Shown in pieces: positions 1 to 9,564 of a stretch of DNA of 64,000 nt. This stretch comes from Rhizobium mongolense USDA 1844. GTDB lineage: Bacteria > Pseudomonadota > Alphaproteobacteria > Rhizobiales > Rhizobiaceae. The DNA lies in NCBI RefSeq assembly GCF_000419765.1, contig NZ_ATTQ01000005.1:357691-421690 (forward strand), given 5' to 3'. The translations under genes were made by a program, and so were the position numbers. The number at the start of each line of letters is the position of its first letter. The first letter of the stretch is position 1. The notes under the pieces were generated by a model that worked only from the letters and a program-made list of their open reading frames with translations, did not search any database and had not been told where the DNA came from.

Positions 1-1
1 G

Positions 2-1645
2 AAAACCTACGAGATGCTCTCTCGCGGCGAAACGGTCGGCGTCTTCCAGGTCGAAAGTGCCGGCATGCGCAAGGCCCTGATTGGCATGAAGCCGGACTGC
101 ATCGAGGATATCATCGCCCTCGTCGCCCTTTATCGCCCGGGCCCGATGGAAAACATCCCGACCTACAATGCCCGCAAGCATGGGGAAGAAGAGGTCGAGT
201 CGATCCATCCGATGATCGATCACCTGCTCAAGGAGACACAGGGCGTCATCGTCTATCAGGAACAGGTGATGCAGATCGCCCAGGTCCTGTCCGGCTATTC
301 GCTCGGCGAAGCCGATCTTCTGCGCCGCGCCATGGGCAAGAAGATCAAGGCAGAAATGGACCAGCAGCGCGAACGCTTCGTCGACGGTGCCATCAGCAAC
401 GGCGTGTCGAAGCCGCAAGCCGACAACATCTTCGAACTGCTGGCAAAGTTCGCAAACTACGGCTTCAACAAGTCGCATGCCGCCGCCTACGCGATCGTCT
501 CTTATCAGACGGCCTACATGAAAGCGCATTACCCGGTCGAGTTCCTGGCCGCGTCGATGACGCTCGATATGTCGAACACCGATAAGGTCAACGATTTCCG
601 GCAGGATGCCAAGCGCCTCGGCATCGAGGTCATCGCACCCTCGGTTCAAAGCTCGTTCCGCCAATTTGAAACCGGCGACAGCCGCATTTATTACGCATTG
701 GCGGCGCTGAAGGGCGTCGGCGAAAATGCCGTCGATCACATCGTCGAGGTTCGCGGTGACAAGCCTTTTGCCAGCATCGAGGATTTCTGCCTGCGTATCG
801 ATCCGCGCCAGGTCAACCGACGCGTGCTGGAAAGCCTGATCTATGCCGGCGCCTTCGATTGCTTCGGCCAGGATCGCGCCCAGCTCGCAGCCGGCCTTGA
901 TCGCATTCTGGGCTATGCCCAGCGCGCGCAGGAAAATAAGCTGAGCGGCCAGTCGGATATCTTCGGCGGCGCGCTGTTGTCCGGGCCGGAGAAAATCGCG
1001 CTGCCGCCGTTTTCGCCCTGGCTCGCTTCCGAGCGGCTGCTCAAGGAGTTCCAGGTGCTGGGCTTCTACCTGACGGCGCACCCGCTCGACAGCTACAACA
1101 ACATCCTGCAGAAGATGCGGGTCCAGACCTTTGCGGAATTCTCCGCGGCCGTGAAGCAGGGCGCAACCAATGCCCGGCTTGCCGGAACTGTCATTTCGAA
1201 GCAGGAGCGAAAGACGCGCACCGGCAACAAGATGGGCATCATCGTATTTTCGGATTCGTCCGGACAGTTCGAAGCTGTGCTGTTCTCCGAAATGCTGAGC
1301 CAGTATCGCGACGTGCTGGAACCCGGGAAGTCCTTTGTGCTAACCGCCACCGGCGAGGAGCGGCCGGAAGGCGTCGGTTTGCGCTTGCAGACGATCCAGT
1401 CGCTCGAGGAAAAGTCGCTGCAGATGCAGAAGTCGCTGCGCGTTTATGTCCGCGATTCCGGACCTCTGCGCGCCGTTGCGGCCCACCTGAACGCCAAGGG
1501 CGACGGCCTGGTTTCCTTCATCGTCATCAAGGAGGACGGCAAGCGCGAGGTCGAGGTCGAGCTGCCGCAAAAATACCGCATCACACCGGAAATTGCCGCC
1601 GCCTTGCGCGCCGCCCCCGGCATCGTCGATGTCGAGCTTGTCTAG
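2..1645 (+). CDS. dnaE: DNA polymerase III alpha subunit, C-terminal part (partial)
   Basis: This is the replicative DNA polymerase catalytic subunit, cut by the window edge: only about 547 C-terminal residues are present and the frame is open to the first base. Visible parts are the fingers region (YQEQVMQIAQVLSGYSLGEA, then RRAMGKK), a helix-hairpin-helix segment (ALKGVGENAVDHIVE) and the OB-fold tail (RLAGTVISKQERKTRTGNKM) that binds single-stranded template. The PHP domain and catalytic aspartates lie upstream of the window. A length of about 1,165 residues is usual for the family, so slightly under half is seen. The next gene is convergent, with its stop 1 bp away. Confidence 0.97.
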   Translation, partial: KTYEMLSRGETVGVFQVESAGMRKALIGMKPDCIEDIIALVALYRPGPMENIPTYNARKHGEEEVESIHPMIDHLLKETQGVIVYQEQVMQIAQVLSGYSLGEADLLRRAMGKKIKAEMDQQRERFVDGAISNGVSKPQADNIFELLAKFANYGFNKSHAAAYAIVSYQTAYMKAHYPVEFLAASMTLDMSNTDKVNDFRQDAKRLGIEVIAPSVQSSFRQFETGDSRIYYALAALKGVGENAVDHIVEVRGDKPFASIEDFCLRIDPRQVNRRVLESLIYAGAFDCFGQDRAQLAAGLDRILGYAQRAQENKLSGQSDIFGGALLSGPEKIALPPFSPWLASERLLKEFQVLGFYLTAHPLDSYNNILQKMRVQTFAEFSAAVKQGATNARLAGTVISKQERKTRTGNKMGIIVFSDSSGQFEAVLFSEMLSQYRDVLEPGKSFVLTATGEERPEGVGLRLQTIQSLEEKSLQMQKSLRVYVRDSGPLRAVAAHLNAKGDGLVSFIVIKEDGKREVEVELPQKYRITPEIAAALRAAPGIVDVELV

Positions 1646-1646
1646 G

Positions 1647-2174
1647 TCAGGAACTGCCTGAACCAGAATCACGGAACGCCCGTTCCTGAAGAAAGGCTTG
1701 GGTGATCTGCTCCCCTAGCCGTGCCATCTCGCCGGCGGGAATCTGCAGCACGCCATGCTCGGCCATGAGCGCGTGGTACTGTTGCGCTTCGAGGGGTACG
1801 CCTGCGGGCAGTGGAACCACATGGAAATGGAGGTGGCTGTTGGCTTGCTGGCTGCCGAGTGAAAGAACGTAGATTCTTTCAGCCTCGAATGCTTTTTTCA
1901 GTGCCCGAGACAAGAGGTGTACATGCCCTTGCAATCGCAGGTATTCTTCGGTCGAGAGATCTTGAGCCAAGTCTTGGCGGTGTTTCTTTGGTGACACCAA
2001 ACAGTATCCGGGCAGCGTTGGATACTTGCTGAGAAAGATGATCGTCTCCTCATCCTCGAAAATGCGATGATGGAAGAACGCAGGATCTCCGCTCACCAGC
2101 CCGCAGATAAAACAGGGTCTTGTCGCTATATCGCCCAGGTAGGCATCGAGATTGAATGGCTGGCGTTTGCTCAT
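1647..2174 (-). CDS. HIT family nucleotide-binding protein
   Basis: A 175-residue histidine-triad protein, probably a nucleotidyl hydrolase or transferase acting on nucleoside phosphates or adenylated substrates. The signature is HLHFHVV at about residues 114-120. A CFIC pair near residue 21 may bind zinc, as in several HIT subfamilies. The start was set at the Met of MSKRQPF (2174); in-frame upstream Met codons at 2183, 2186 and 2201 would only add a weak hydrophobic tail. It is convergent with dnaE, and the exact substrate cannot be read from the sequence. Confidence 0.85.
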   Translation of the reverse strand: MSKRQPFNLDAYLGDIATRPCFICGLVSGDPAFFHHRIFEDEETIIFLSKYPTLPGYCLVSPKKHRQDLAQDLSTEEYLRLQGHVHLLSRALKKAFEAERIYVLSLGSQQANSHLHFHVVPLPAGVPLEAQQYHALMAEHGVLQIPAGEMARLGEQITQAFLQERAFRDSGSGSS

Positions 2175-2226
2175 GGTGAACATCATCAGGACCACGCGCA
2201 TAAATCAAGATTTCTTGCGCTGCCTT

Positions 2227-2697
2227 TCAACTAAGAGCGAAGGTTGTTTTGAGCGCCTTAGCCGCATGTTGCGTGTGGTCTCTGCGATCAATGAAGTTGC
2301 GCGCCCGAGGGATTGGGTCACGCAGATACTGATCGGGACCCAGCATCTTGCGTTGATTTAGCTCGGCCGTGCTGAGCGGATCGAAATCGACTCCCTCGAT
2401 CGCGCAGCCCCACCCGGGATTGCGAGATGCCCACCCCTTCCGATGGTGTTCCAGAAGCTGTTCGCGCCCGCAATAGCCGTGATGATCGAAGGCGATGATG
2501 CCGTTCGTCACATACATATGACCTCCTGCAAAACCCTCGTTCGGAATAATCCGCTCAGCATGGAAGCCTTCGAGCGGCGGACGCTGAAGGAAGACACCGG
2601 CGAGGATGTGGCAGGCGCCATAGCCAAAGAAGATACGGTCAGGCAGCGCCCACCGCTTTTCAGGATTTTTCTTGATGCCGTGTTTTAGGACATACAT
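2227..2697 (-). CDS. Conserved hypothetical protein
   Basis: A 156-residue soluble protein that I do not recognise as a named family. It has no signal peptide or membrane segment. It is rich in His, Gly and aromatic residues, with stretches such as GHMYVTNGIIAFDHHGYC and NPGWGCAIEGVDFDPLS that look like a folded domain rather than random frame. It lies just upstream of the HIT gene on the same strand (52 bp gap), so the two may share a transcript. The roughly 200 bp before the L,D-transpeptidase gene hold nothing I can identify. Confidence 0.6.
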   Translation of the reverse strand: MYVLKHGIKKNPEKRWALPDRIFFGYGACHILAGVFLQRPPLEGFHAERIIPNEGFAGGHMYVTNGIIAFDHHGYCGREQLLEHHRKGWASRNPGWGCAIEGVDFDPLSTAELNQRKMLGPDQYLRDPIPRARNFIDRRDHTQHAAKALKTTFALS

Positions 2698-2901
2698 GCG
2701 TGAGCATTTCCATTTTCGATCAGGCCCACCGCTTGGTTGTTCGATCGTTCAGAATGAATCGCTCTATCATGCAACCAGTATTTCATTGATTGCGACGAGC
2801 TTGCAATTAGAAGCTATGCGCCAGGCCTGCGAAATCGGAACCAACTGCAAAAGGGCTCCCGGTACGACGGCCGTGCCGCCTGCCGTCGATGGCTTTGCGC
2901 T

Positions 2902-4140
2902 CTAGCGCGTAATTGTGATGAAATCCGTGCCGGCGCCGGTTTCTGGGCCGATCCCGGTGTCGGAAATCGTCAGCGTCGAGCCCGCCGCCAGCATGCCGCC
3001 GATCCGGCGGCGTATTTCGTCGGGTATCGTGATGCGGTCGAGCGCGTTGGCGATCGGCGTGCCGGTTACGATCGAACTCTCGTTGGCGACGATCCCGAGC
3101 CGCTTCATTGCCTGCCTGGAAAGATCGTTCTTGAGCGTCACGCCGAGCCAGTCGGCCTTGCCGTTTTTGGCGTCGACGGCGTGCAGCGCGAAGAAATGCG
3201 TGCCAAGTGCCTGCCGTGGGTTGTCGATCGTCAGCGGCGCCTCGAAGACCGGCATGAAATCCTGCCGGACCATGATGATGCCGTTCGGCGGCTCGCCTTT
3301 GCCCGCCGCAGCGTAAACTTCCCTAAGGAGAGTTTCGCTGACGAGCGCTTTGTCACCTTTGAATTGCGCCGGCCGCAGCGCCTTGAAGGTGTTGATGGCC
3401 TGAATGGTGGCCGTGCCGACAAGGCCGTCGGGTGTGCCCGTCGAAAAGCCCAGCTGGTTGAGATAGGTCTGGATATCGATGACCGTCTCGCGCTCGGTGC
3501 GCCGGGTGATGAGAATGCGGATCGGATCGGTGTTTTCCGGTGCCGCGACCTGCGCGACAGGCGATGGCGCGGCGCTGTTCATCGCCAACTGAACAGGCTC
3601 TCCGCGGTTTTCGCCGATCGCCGGGCGCAGTTCCGCATCCGAAAGCAGCAGTGGCGGTTCCGGCAGATCGGGACGGAAGAGATTTGGATGCGCGATCGGC
3701 TCGGGCGCCACTTCGGCATCGCTTATGATGACCGGCACGCTGAGATCCGTTATCCTGTAGAGTTGCTTGGCAAAGGCGGGGGGCATGCGCACGCAGCCGT
3801 GGGAGGCCGGATAGCGCGGCACGGAATTCGATTCATGAAGTGCGATGCCAGACCAGGTCAGTCGCTGCATCCATGGCATCGGAGCTGCGGAGTAGAGGTT
3901 GGACTCGTGGTATTTCTTCTTTTCGAGAACGGAAAAGATGCCGTTCGGTGTCGTGTGACCTGCCTTGCCGGTCGAGACTTTCGAGGTCGCGATCACTTCT
4001 GTGCCGTCATAGACGACAAGCGACTGCTTGTCCTTGGAAACGAAGATTTGCAGGGTAGGGGCATCCACTGCAAAGGCCGGGTGATTGACGAGTGCGGTCG
4101 CCGACAGCAAGCCGAGGCCGAAAACAAAACGCGAGAACAT
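2902..4140 (-). CDS. L,D-transpeptidase (YkuD) with peptidoglycan-binding domain
   Basis: A 412-residue periplasmic enzyme expected to cross-link peptidoglycan stems (3-3 links) or attach proteins to them. Residues 1-24 form a signal peptide ending AFA. The YkuD domain follows, with a conserved His at about 102 (GIALHES) and the catalytic motif SHGCVRMP (Cys116). A PG_binding_1-like module follows (DIQTYLNQLGFSTGTPDGLV), then a variable C-terminal region. The start at 4140 was preferred because it begins the signal peptide; the longer open frame to 4254 would bury it. Rhizobial walls are known to be rich in L,D cross-links. Confidence 0.9.
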   Translation of the reverse strand: MFSRFVFGLGLLSATALVNHPAFAVDAPTLQIFVSKDKQSLVVYDGTEVIATSKVSTGKAGHTTPNGIFSVLEKKKYHESNLYSAAPMPWMQRLTWSGIALHESNSVPRYPASHGCVRMPPAFAKQLYRITDLSVPVIISDAEVAPEPIAHPNLFRPDLPEPPLLLSDAELRPAIGENRGEPVQLAMNSAAPSPVAQVAAPENTDPIRILITRRTERETVIDIQTYLNQLGFSTGTPDGLVGTATIQAINTFKALRPAQFKGDKALVSETLLREVYAAAGKGEPPNGIIMVRQDFMPVFEAPLTIDNPRQALGTHFFALHAVDAKNGKADWLGVTLKNDLSRQAMKRLGIVANESSIVTGTPIANALDRITIPDEIRRRIGGMLAAGSTLTISDTGIGPETGAGTDFITITR

Positions 4141-4278
4141 GTGAGCCAACCAATACGCAATACTTGTCCGGCATGTTACGGCACGATGCTTAAGGAAGGC
4201 TTGAGCATTCGTCGTTGGATCGGCGCTCACGCAATGGTGATCTTTGGGTAGCACAGCCGTGTACTTGCGATTGCCCGA

Positions 4279-5571
4279 TTATCCGTCGCGTTTGCCGCTG
4301 CCGAAGGTATAGCCGGTCTCCACGGTCTTCTTGCCGAATTTCTCGCGCAGCTTGTCCATCGCGGTTTCCGCCGCCGCGCGCCGCGTGGATTGCTGGTCGA
4401 TGAGGTCCGGCGGGTCAGCCCGCGCCGGGTCGCAAAGGTCGGTGACGCCGATGCCGATCAGGCGGAATTTCGTGCCGTCCGTTTCTTTCTGCAGAAGCTC
4501 GATGCCGGTCCGGAAAATCCTGTCGGCAAGCTGCGTCGGGTCTTCCAGCTTCCGGTTGCGCGTGCGGGACTTGAAGTCCGCCGTCTTCATCTTCAAGACG
4601 ACGGTATTCCCGGCGATGCCGCTCTTCTTCAGCCGCCAGGAGACCTTCTCGGAGAGACCGCGCAGGATCGGCACCAGCTCGTCATAGCGTGAAATATCGT
4701 CGAAGAAGGTGGTCTCCGAGGAGACGCTCTTTGCCGGATCGTTGAGGTGAACCTCGCGGTCGTCGATGCCGCGCGAAAGGCGCGCAAGCCTCTGGCCGAT
4801 ACTGCCGTAGCGGCGCATCAGGTCCGTTTCCTCCATCGTCTGCAATTGCCCGATTGTGCGGATGCCGTCCGCTTCGAGCGTTGCCGCGAGAGCCTTGCCC
4901 ACGCCCCAGATCGTCGTCACCGGGCGCGGCGCCAGAAACTCGACCGCTTCTTCGCGGCCGATGACGGAGAAGCCGCGCGGCTTCTGCATGTCTGAGGCCA
5001 CCTTGGCGAGGAACTTGCAGTAGGACAGCCCGACGGAAACCGTGATACCGATCTCCTTTTCCACTCGGCGGGCGAATTTCGCGAGCGTGCGGGCCGGCGG
5101 GTCATGGTGCAGGCGCTGGGTGCCGCCGAGTTCGAGGAATGCCTCATCGATCGAAAGCGGCTGCACCAGTGGCGTCAGCTCCTGCATCATGGTGCGGACC
5201 TCGCGGCCGACCTTGACGTATTTGTCCATATCGGGACGGATGACGACCGCCTGCGGGCATGCCTCCAGCGCCTTGAACATCGGCATGGCGGAGCGAACAC
5301 CGTGGATGCGGGCGATGTAGCAGGCGGTGGACACGACGCCGCGCTTGCCGCCGCCGATGATGACCGGCTTGTCGGCGAGCTCTGGATTGTCGCGCTTTTC
5401 CACCGCCGCATAGAACGCGTCGCAATCAATATGTGCGAGGGTCAGATCATAGAGTTCCTTGTGCCGTACGAGGCGCGGGCTGCCACAGGCCATGCAGCGG
5501 CGTGCCTCGCCCTTCTGCTCGGCAAGGCAGTCTCGACAGAAGCCGGGTGTCTTGTCAGGGGTGGGCGTCAT
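4279..5571 (-). CDS. dinB: DNA polymerase IV (Y-family)
   Basis: A 430-residue error-prone translesion polymerase. The palm carries [12 protein letters not shown] (Asp49) and SIDEAFLEL (Asp142, Glu143), the metal-binding catalytic residues. The thumb and little-finger domains follow ([20 protein letters not shown]). An N-terminal extension with C12xxC15 and C26xxC29 looks like a zinc ribbon, which the E. coli enzyme lacks. The usual C-terminal beta-clamp motif is not obvious. The gene is divergent from the next acetyltransferase gene with a 72 bp gap. Confidence 0.95.
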   Translation of the reverse strand: MTPTPDKTPGFCRDCLAEQKGEARRCMACGSPRLVRHKELYDLTLAHIDCDAFYAAVEKRDNPELADKPVIIGGGKRGVVSTACYIARIHGVRSAMPMFKALEACPQAVVIRPDMDKYVKVGREVRTMMQELTPLVQPLSIDEAFLELGGTQRLHHDPPARTLAKFARRVEKEIGITVSVGLSYCKFLAKVASDMQKPRGFSVIGREEAVEFLAPRPVTTIWGVGKALAATLEADGIRTIGQLQTMEETDLMRRYGSIGQRLARLSRGIDDREVHLNDPAKSVSSETTFFDDISRYDELVPILRGLSEKVSWRLKKSGIAGNTVVLKMKTADFKSRTRNRKLEDPTQLADRIFRTGIELLQKETDGTKFRLIGIGVTDLCDPARADPPDLIDQQSTRRAAAETAMDKLREKFGKKTVETGYTFGSGKRDG

Positions 5572-5643
5572 CGGGGCGAGAACAAAGATTGAACATTGTG
5601 AGACTACGCCTTAAACTTCCGAGTCTCAAGAGACAGGAGAGGT

Positions 5644-6237
5644 TTGGCTTTGGATATCGATCTGCGTTTTGAGCCGGTGACGCCGGAGCGCTGGACGGAT
5701 TTCGAGACGCTCTTCGGCCCGCGCGGTGCCTTCTGTGACTGCTGGTGCGTGGCTCTCAGATTGCCGCATGCAGTGCGCACCAAAATGCGGCCGGATGAGC
5801 GGAAAGGGTATATCAAAAACCGCATCGCCGCCGGTCCGCCGCCCGGCATTCTCGCCTATGCGGATGACCGGCCGGTCGCTTGGGTGCAGGTGGGACCGCG
5901 CCAAGATGTTGCCCAATTCAACTCGCCGCGCACGGTTTCCCGGCCGCTGGAGGAGGGCGATGTGCTGGACCCGTCGATCTGGGCTGTGAGCTGTTTCTTT
6001 CTTTCGCTGCCACTGCGTGGCAAAGGTCTCAGTCATCGCCTGCTGCAGGGCGCGATCGATCACGCGCGGCAAAACGGCGCGCGCTGTCTCGAAGGCTGTC
6101 CCATCGACCATACGAAGCAGTCGAAGTCGGTCACGCTCTGCATCGGCTCGACCGCGATCTTCGATGCGGCGGGCTTCGAGCCGGTGGCACGGCGAAAGGA
6201 GGGGCGGCCGCTCATGCGGTTGGATTTGCTGCAGTGA
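5644..6237 (+). CDS. GNAT family N-acetyltransferase
   Basis: A 197-residue GNAT enzyme transferring an acetyl group from acetyl-CoA to an unknown amine. The acetyl-CoA loop appears as LPLRGKGLSHRLLQ, preceded by the beta-4 segment IWAVSCFFLS, and a late beta strand FDAAGFEPVARRK closes the fold. It starts with TTG. A strong AGGAGAGG lies at 5635-5642, so the in-frame TTG at 5650 (195 aa) has better spacing and may be the real start. Its 3' end overlaps the convergent HAD gene by 26 bp. Confidence 0.85.
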   Translation: MALDIDLRFEPVTPERWTDFETLFGPRGAFCDCWCVALRLPHAVRTKMRPDERKGYIKNRIAAGPPPGILAYADDRPVAWVQVGPRQDVAQFNSPRTVSRPLEEGDVLDPSIWAVSCFFLSLPLRGKGLSHRLLQGAIDHARQNGARCLEGCPIDHTKQSKSVTLCIGSTAIFDAAGFEPVARRKEGRPLMRLDLLQ

Positions 6238-6895
6238 GGCTCCGAGCCGCGTCGGCTTCAGTGAAATGACTACCGATCAGCGATGCAGCCTCGTTCCAGT
6301 CGTGAATCCGCTGAATGTCGTCCATGGCCGCAGGTGCGAAACGGTGAATTTCGGAGACCGGCATCAGATGCAGCAGAAGGCAGTTATCGACATGTTCGCG
6401 CACCGAATGAAGATTGACCGCCATGTCGTCGATGAAAGCGACGGGCAGGGGGCGCACGCCATGCAGCGCCTTGACGACCGGCCCTTTCGGCTGACGGGTC
6501 GCAAGCAGCGGGTAGGGGAGGCTGAAGCGGTCGAGCAACCGCCGCCGTTGATCCGCATAGACCGGCGGCATTGCGGTCAGGAAAACGATATCGGCAGTGG
6601 CGGAGAGCCTGCCGAGCGTCTCCGCAGCCAGCGAAAGCGGCAGCTGCCACTCCTCCTGCCGTTCGAAGAAGGTTTCGATCAGCCGGCTGACATGGATAAC
6701 CTCGAGCGCAACCCCATCTTTAGAAACGATATTGCCATGAAGATGAAAGGAACGCGGCAAAAGCTCATGCCCTTCGCTGAGAAGAAACCGCTGAAAGGGA
6801 TCGATGAACTGCAGCACGACGTCGTCGACGTCGCAGACGATCAGCGGCCGGTCGCCGAGCCGCACATGCGAGATGTCGAAGGTCCCGGTCTCCAT
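6212..6895 (-). CDS. HAD-like phosphatase family protein
   Basis: A 227-residue protein of the HAD fold. Motif I is ICDVDDVV (Asp22, Asp24), motif II is IVFLTAMP, and a late VAFIDDM matches the acidic metal-binding motif. It is expected to hydrolyse a phosphate ester, with unknown substrate. The start at 6895 (METGTFD) is preferred over an upstream Met at 6946, because the latter lies inside the DUF3572 gene. That gene ends 5 bp before this start, so the two are probably co-transcribed. Confidence 0.78.
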   Translation of the reverse strand: METGTFDISHVRLGDRPLIVCDVDDVVLQFIDPFQRFLLSEGHELLPRSFHLHGNIVSKDGVALEVIHVSRLIETFFERQEEWQLPLSLAAETLGRLSATADIVFLTAMPPVYADQRRRLLDRFSLPYPLLATRQPKGPVVKALHGVRPLPVAFIDDMAVNLHSVREHVDNCLLLHLMPVSEIHRFAPAAMDDIQRIHDWNEAASLIGSHFTEADAARSLTAANPTA

Positions 6896-6900
6896 TGCGC

Positions 6901-7209
6901 TCAGTATTCTCCGGAATCGAGGCCGGGAGAGGAGAAATGCCGCCATACGGCAGCAAGCGTATCGGGCATCGTGCCGGTCGCCTCGCAGAAGGCCACCGCC
7001 GTGGGCTCATGGTTCATCAGGAAATCCAGCATGCCGGCAAGGAAGCCAGGATCGTGGACGGCGTTGCGGACCTGGGCAGGCTCCACACCCGTCAGCGCCA
7101 GAAAACGCGAGAACATGTCGGGTTCGTTCGCCAGCCAGCTGAGAACGGCAATCGCCGTTTCCTGGGGGTCTGCGGCTAATTGTTTGGAAGTCTTGAAGTT
7201 GCTTTGCAT
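6901..7209 (-). CDS. DUF3572 domain protein
   Basis: A 102-residue mostly helical soluble protein matching the alphaproteobacterial DUF3572 family (LSWLANEPDMFSRFLALTGV and an AVWRHF tail). Its function is unknown. The family is typically found directly upstream of divK in the opposite direction, as here: 132 bp separate the two starts and must hold both promoters. It is followed by the HAD gene on the same strand. Confidence 0.8.
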   Translation of the reverse strand: MQSNFKTSKQLAADPQETAIAVLSWLANEPDMFSRFLALTGVEPAQVRNAVHDPGFLAGMLDFLMNHEPTAVAFCEATGTMPDTLAAVWRHFSSPGLDSGEY

Positions 7210-7341
7210 TTCGCTGGGTAAGTTACCTTTTCTTCAACCAAATACCGGTAGTTTACCACTATCGGTTTCCTGGATTCGTGTGCGCAGTCTTCTGTCACGG
7301 CGCGATCGGCTGCAGGGACGAGACGTAGGGACAAGCGTGCC

Positions 7342-7713
7342 ATGCCCAAACAGGTGATGATTGTAGAAGATAACGAGCTCAACATGAAGCTCTTTCGCGA
7401 CCTGATCGAGGCGTCCGGCTATACGACAATTCAGACCCGAAACGGGATGGAAGCGCTTGATCTTGCTCGAAAATACAAGCCGGACCTGATCCTTATGGAT
7501 ATCCAGCTTCCGGAGGTTTCCGGCCTGGAGGTTACCAAATGGCTGAAGGAAGACGACGAACTGCATGTCATCCCGGTGATTGCGGTGACGGCCTTTGCAA
7601 TGAAGGGCGACGAGGAGCGTATCCGCCAGGGCGGCTGCGAAGCCTATGTCTCCAAGCCCATCTCGGTTCCGAAGTTCATAGAAACGATCAAGACCTATCT
7701 CGGTGATGCCTAG
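7342..7713 (+). CDS. divK: Single-domain response regulator DivK
   Basis: A 123-residue stand-alone receiver domain that, in alphaproteobacteria, tunes the DivJ/PleC kinases and so controls CtrA phosphorylation and cell polarity. The phospho-acceptor is Asp53 ([10 protein letters not shown]), the acidic pocket is Glu9/Asp10, the switch Thr is in AVTAFAM and Lys105 in YVSKP. No output domain is present. pleD follows 18 bp downstream, so the two form an operon, as in Caulobacter. Confidence 0.97.
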   Translation: MPKQVMIVEDNELNMKLFRDLIEASGYTTIQTRNGMEALDLARKYKPDLILMDIQLPEVSGLEVTKWLKEDDELHVIPVIAVTAFAMKGDEERIRQGGCEAYVSKPISVPKFIETIKTYLGDA

Positions 7714-7731
7714 CGCATCTGAAAGACGTTT

Positions 7732-9105
7732 ATGACTGCGCGCATATTGGTGGTTGATGATATTCCGGCGAATGTGAAGCTGCTCGAAGCGCGGCTTCTC
7801 GCGGAATATTTCGACGTGCTGACGGCGGCGGACGGCTATCAGGCACTGGCGATCTGCGAGCGCAACCAGGTCGATCTCATCCTGCTCGATGTGATGATGC
7901 CGGGACTTGACGGCTTCGAGGTCTGCGCGCGTCTTAAGGCGAGCGCGAAGACCTCGCATATTCCCGTCGTGATGGTGACGGCGCTGGACCAGCCGGCTGA
8001 CCGCGTGCGCGGCTTGAAGGCGGGCGCGGATGATTTCTTGACCAAGCCGGTCAACGACCTGCAGCTCATCTCCCGCGTGAAGAGCCTTCTGCGCCTGAAG
8101 ACGCTGAGCGATGAACTGCGCATCCGCGCCGAAACGGCCGAGACGATGGGGATCGACGATCTGCTCCGTGCCGGCGAAGGGCGCTCGGAAGAGGCCGGAC
8201 AGATTCTATTGGTCGACAGCCGCGCCAATTCGCAGGAGCGTATCATCAAGGCGCTGAAGCCGATCGCCGATGTGACGGCCATCTCCGACCCGCAGGCAGC
8301 CCTGTTCGAAGCTGCTGAGAATGCTTTCGAACTCGTGATCGTCAATGCCAATTTCGACGATTACGATCCCCTGCGGCTCTGCTCGCAATTCCGCTCGCTG
8401 GAGCGTACCCGTTTTCTGCCGATCCTGATCATAACGGAGCAGGGCGCTGACGACATGGTCATCCGGGCGCTCGATCTCGGCGTCAACGACTACATCGTCC
8501 GTCCGGTCGATACGAACGAACTCGTCGCCCGCGGCCTGACGCAGATTCGCCGCAAGCGCTTCAACGACCGCCTGCGCGCCAGCGTCAAGCAGACCATCGA
8601 GCTTGCCGTCACCGATCCGCTGACGGGTCTCAACAACCGCCGTTACCTCGACAATCATCTCAAGGTTCTCTTCAACCGCTCGATGGCCCGGGGGCGGCCA
8701 CTATCCGTACTGATCACCGACATCGACCGTTTCAAGCAGGTGAACGACACGCACGGCCATGATGCCGGCGACGAAGTGCTCAAGGAATTTGCCAACCGCA
8801 TCCGCTCGACCGTGCGCGGCGCCGATCTCGCCTGCCGCTATGGCGGCGAGGAGTTCGTCGTGGTGATGCCGGATACATCGCCTGAGGTGGCTGCCGCGGT
8901 TGCCGAGCGTCTGCGGGCCTCCGTCGAAAGCATTCCTTTTGGGTTGAAAACGGCAGGGCAGGAGCTGAAAGTCACCGCTTCCTTCGGTATCTCTTCGCGC
9001 CTATCCTCGGTCATCACGCCGGACCAGCTTATGAAGCAGGCCGATCTTGCTCTTTATGAAGCAAAGAACACCGGCAGGAACCGCGTCGTTGCTGCTGCAG
9101 CCTGA
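7732..9105 (+). CDS. pleD: Diguanylate cyclase response regulator PleD
   Basis: A 457-residue protein with two receiver domains (first with Asp53 in LILLDVMMPG; second an adaptor-like domain, residues about 150-280) and a C-terminal GGDEF domain. The active-site loop is GGEEF, and the inhibitory c-di-GMP site RxxD sits five residues before it (RGAD-LACRY-GGEEF), so product inhibition is expected. It makes c-di-GMP from GTP when phosphorylated, linking polar development to surface attachment. It follows divK closely. Confidence 0.97.
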   Translation: MTARILVVDDIPANVKLLEARLLAEYFDVLTAADGYQALAICERNQVDLILLDVMMPGLDGFEVCARLKASAKTSHIPVVMVTALDQPADRVRGLKAGADDFLTKPVNDLQLISRVKSLLRLKTLSDELRIRAETAETMGIDDLLRAGEGRSEEAGQILLVDSRANSQERIIKALKPIADVTAISDPQAALFEAAENAFELVIVNANFDDYDPLRLCSQFRSLERTRFLPILIITEQGADDMVIRALDLGVNDYIVRPVDTNELVARGLTQIRRKRFNDRLRASVKQTIELAVTDPLTGLNNRRYLDNHLKVLFNRSMARGRPLSVLITDIDRFKQVNDTHGHDAGDEVLKEFANRIRSTVRGADLACRYGGEEFVVVMPDTSPEVAAAVAERLRASVESIPFGLKTAGQELKVTASFGISSRLSSVITPDQLMKQADLALYEAKNTGRNRVVAAAA

Positions 9106-9521
9106 CGGCAATACTGTCTCAGGACCGGTGCAGGACATCGTTTTCCACCGGAGAACGCCGAATATTACAAATTTGTAATCGTGGCTTTGGCAAAGGACAC
9201 GCTTCTTTTGTGGAAAAGACGCGGAAATGGATCACAGCCTTCGGTGACCGTCTTAGGGTGCATCTGCTGCGGCGGGAAGAACAAAGGGGCTCTGTTAAAG
9301 AATACACGGATAGCGGCAGGCCGCTACGCGGGCAGTGCTATTTCCCGAACGGAAATGTTGCGACCTTACGTAACGTCAACATGCGGCAAAGTTACTGCTA
9401 TGTGCCTATTGGTTTCTTTGCAAAGCTGGTTCATTTCCTGAGGGCCTAAGTCGTTAGGCTGATCTCCACCTGCCCCAAAATTGGACTTTTAACCATAGGA
9501 GCAGGCAGGAATTTCTCATCA
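9106..9521. other. Non-coding stretch after pleD
   Basis: No convincing gene is visible here: two short overlapping open frames have unnatural composition and no family resemblance. A small hairpin, GCCTAA-GTCG-TTAGGC, lies near 9445-9460 without a T tract. The stretch probably holds the pleD 3' untranslated region and the promoter region of the RNA proposed next. Confidence 0.5.
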
Positions 9522-9536
9522 TTAAGAATTTGTTGA
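9522..9536. promoter_or_regulatory. CtrA-like box
   Basis: TTAA-GAATTTG-TTGA matches the CtrA consensus TTAA-N7-TTAA with one mismatch. It lies about 40-60 bp before the proposed small RNA and just downstream of the divK-pleD module, whose output acts on CtrA. A single imperfect box in AT-rich DNA can occur by chance. Confidence 0.3.
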
Positions 9537-9564
9537 TTTTCTTTCATTTATGCGCAAATTATTG

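Noticed and set aside
9181..9449. Two overlapping 80-86 codon frames after pleD
   Set aside because: They overlap in different frames, have no ribosome site and unnatural composition, and resemble no family.
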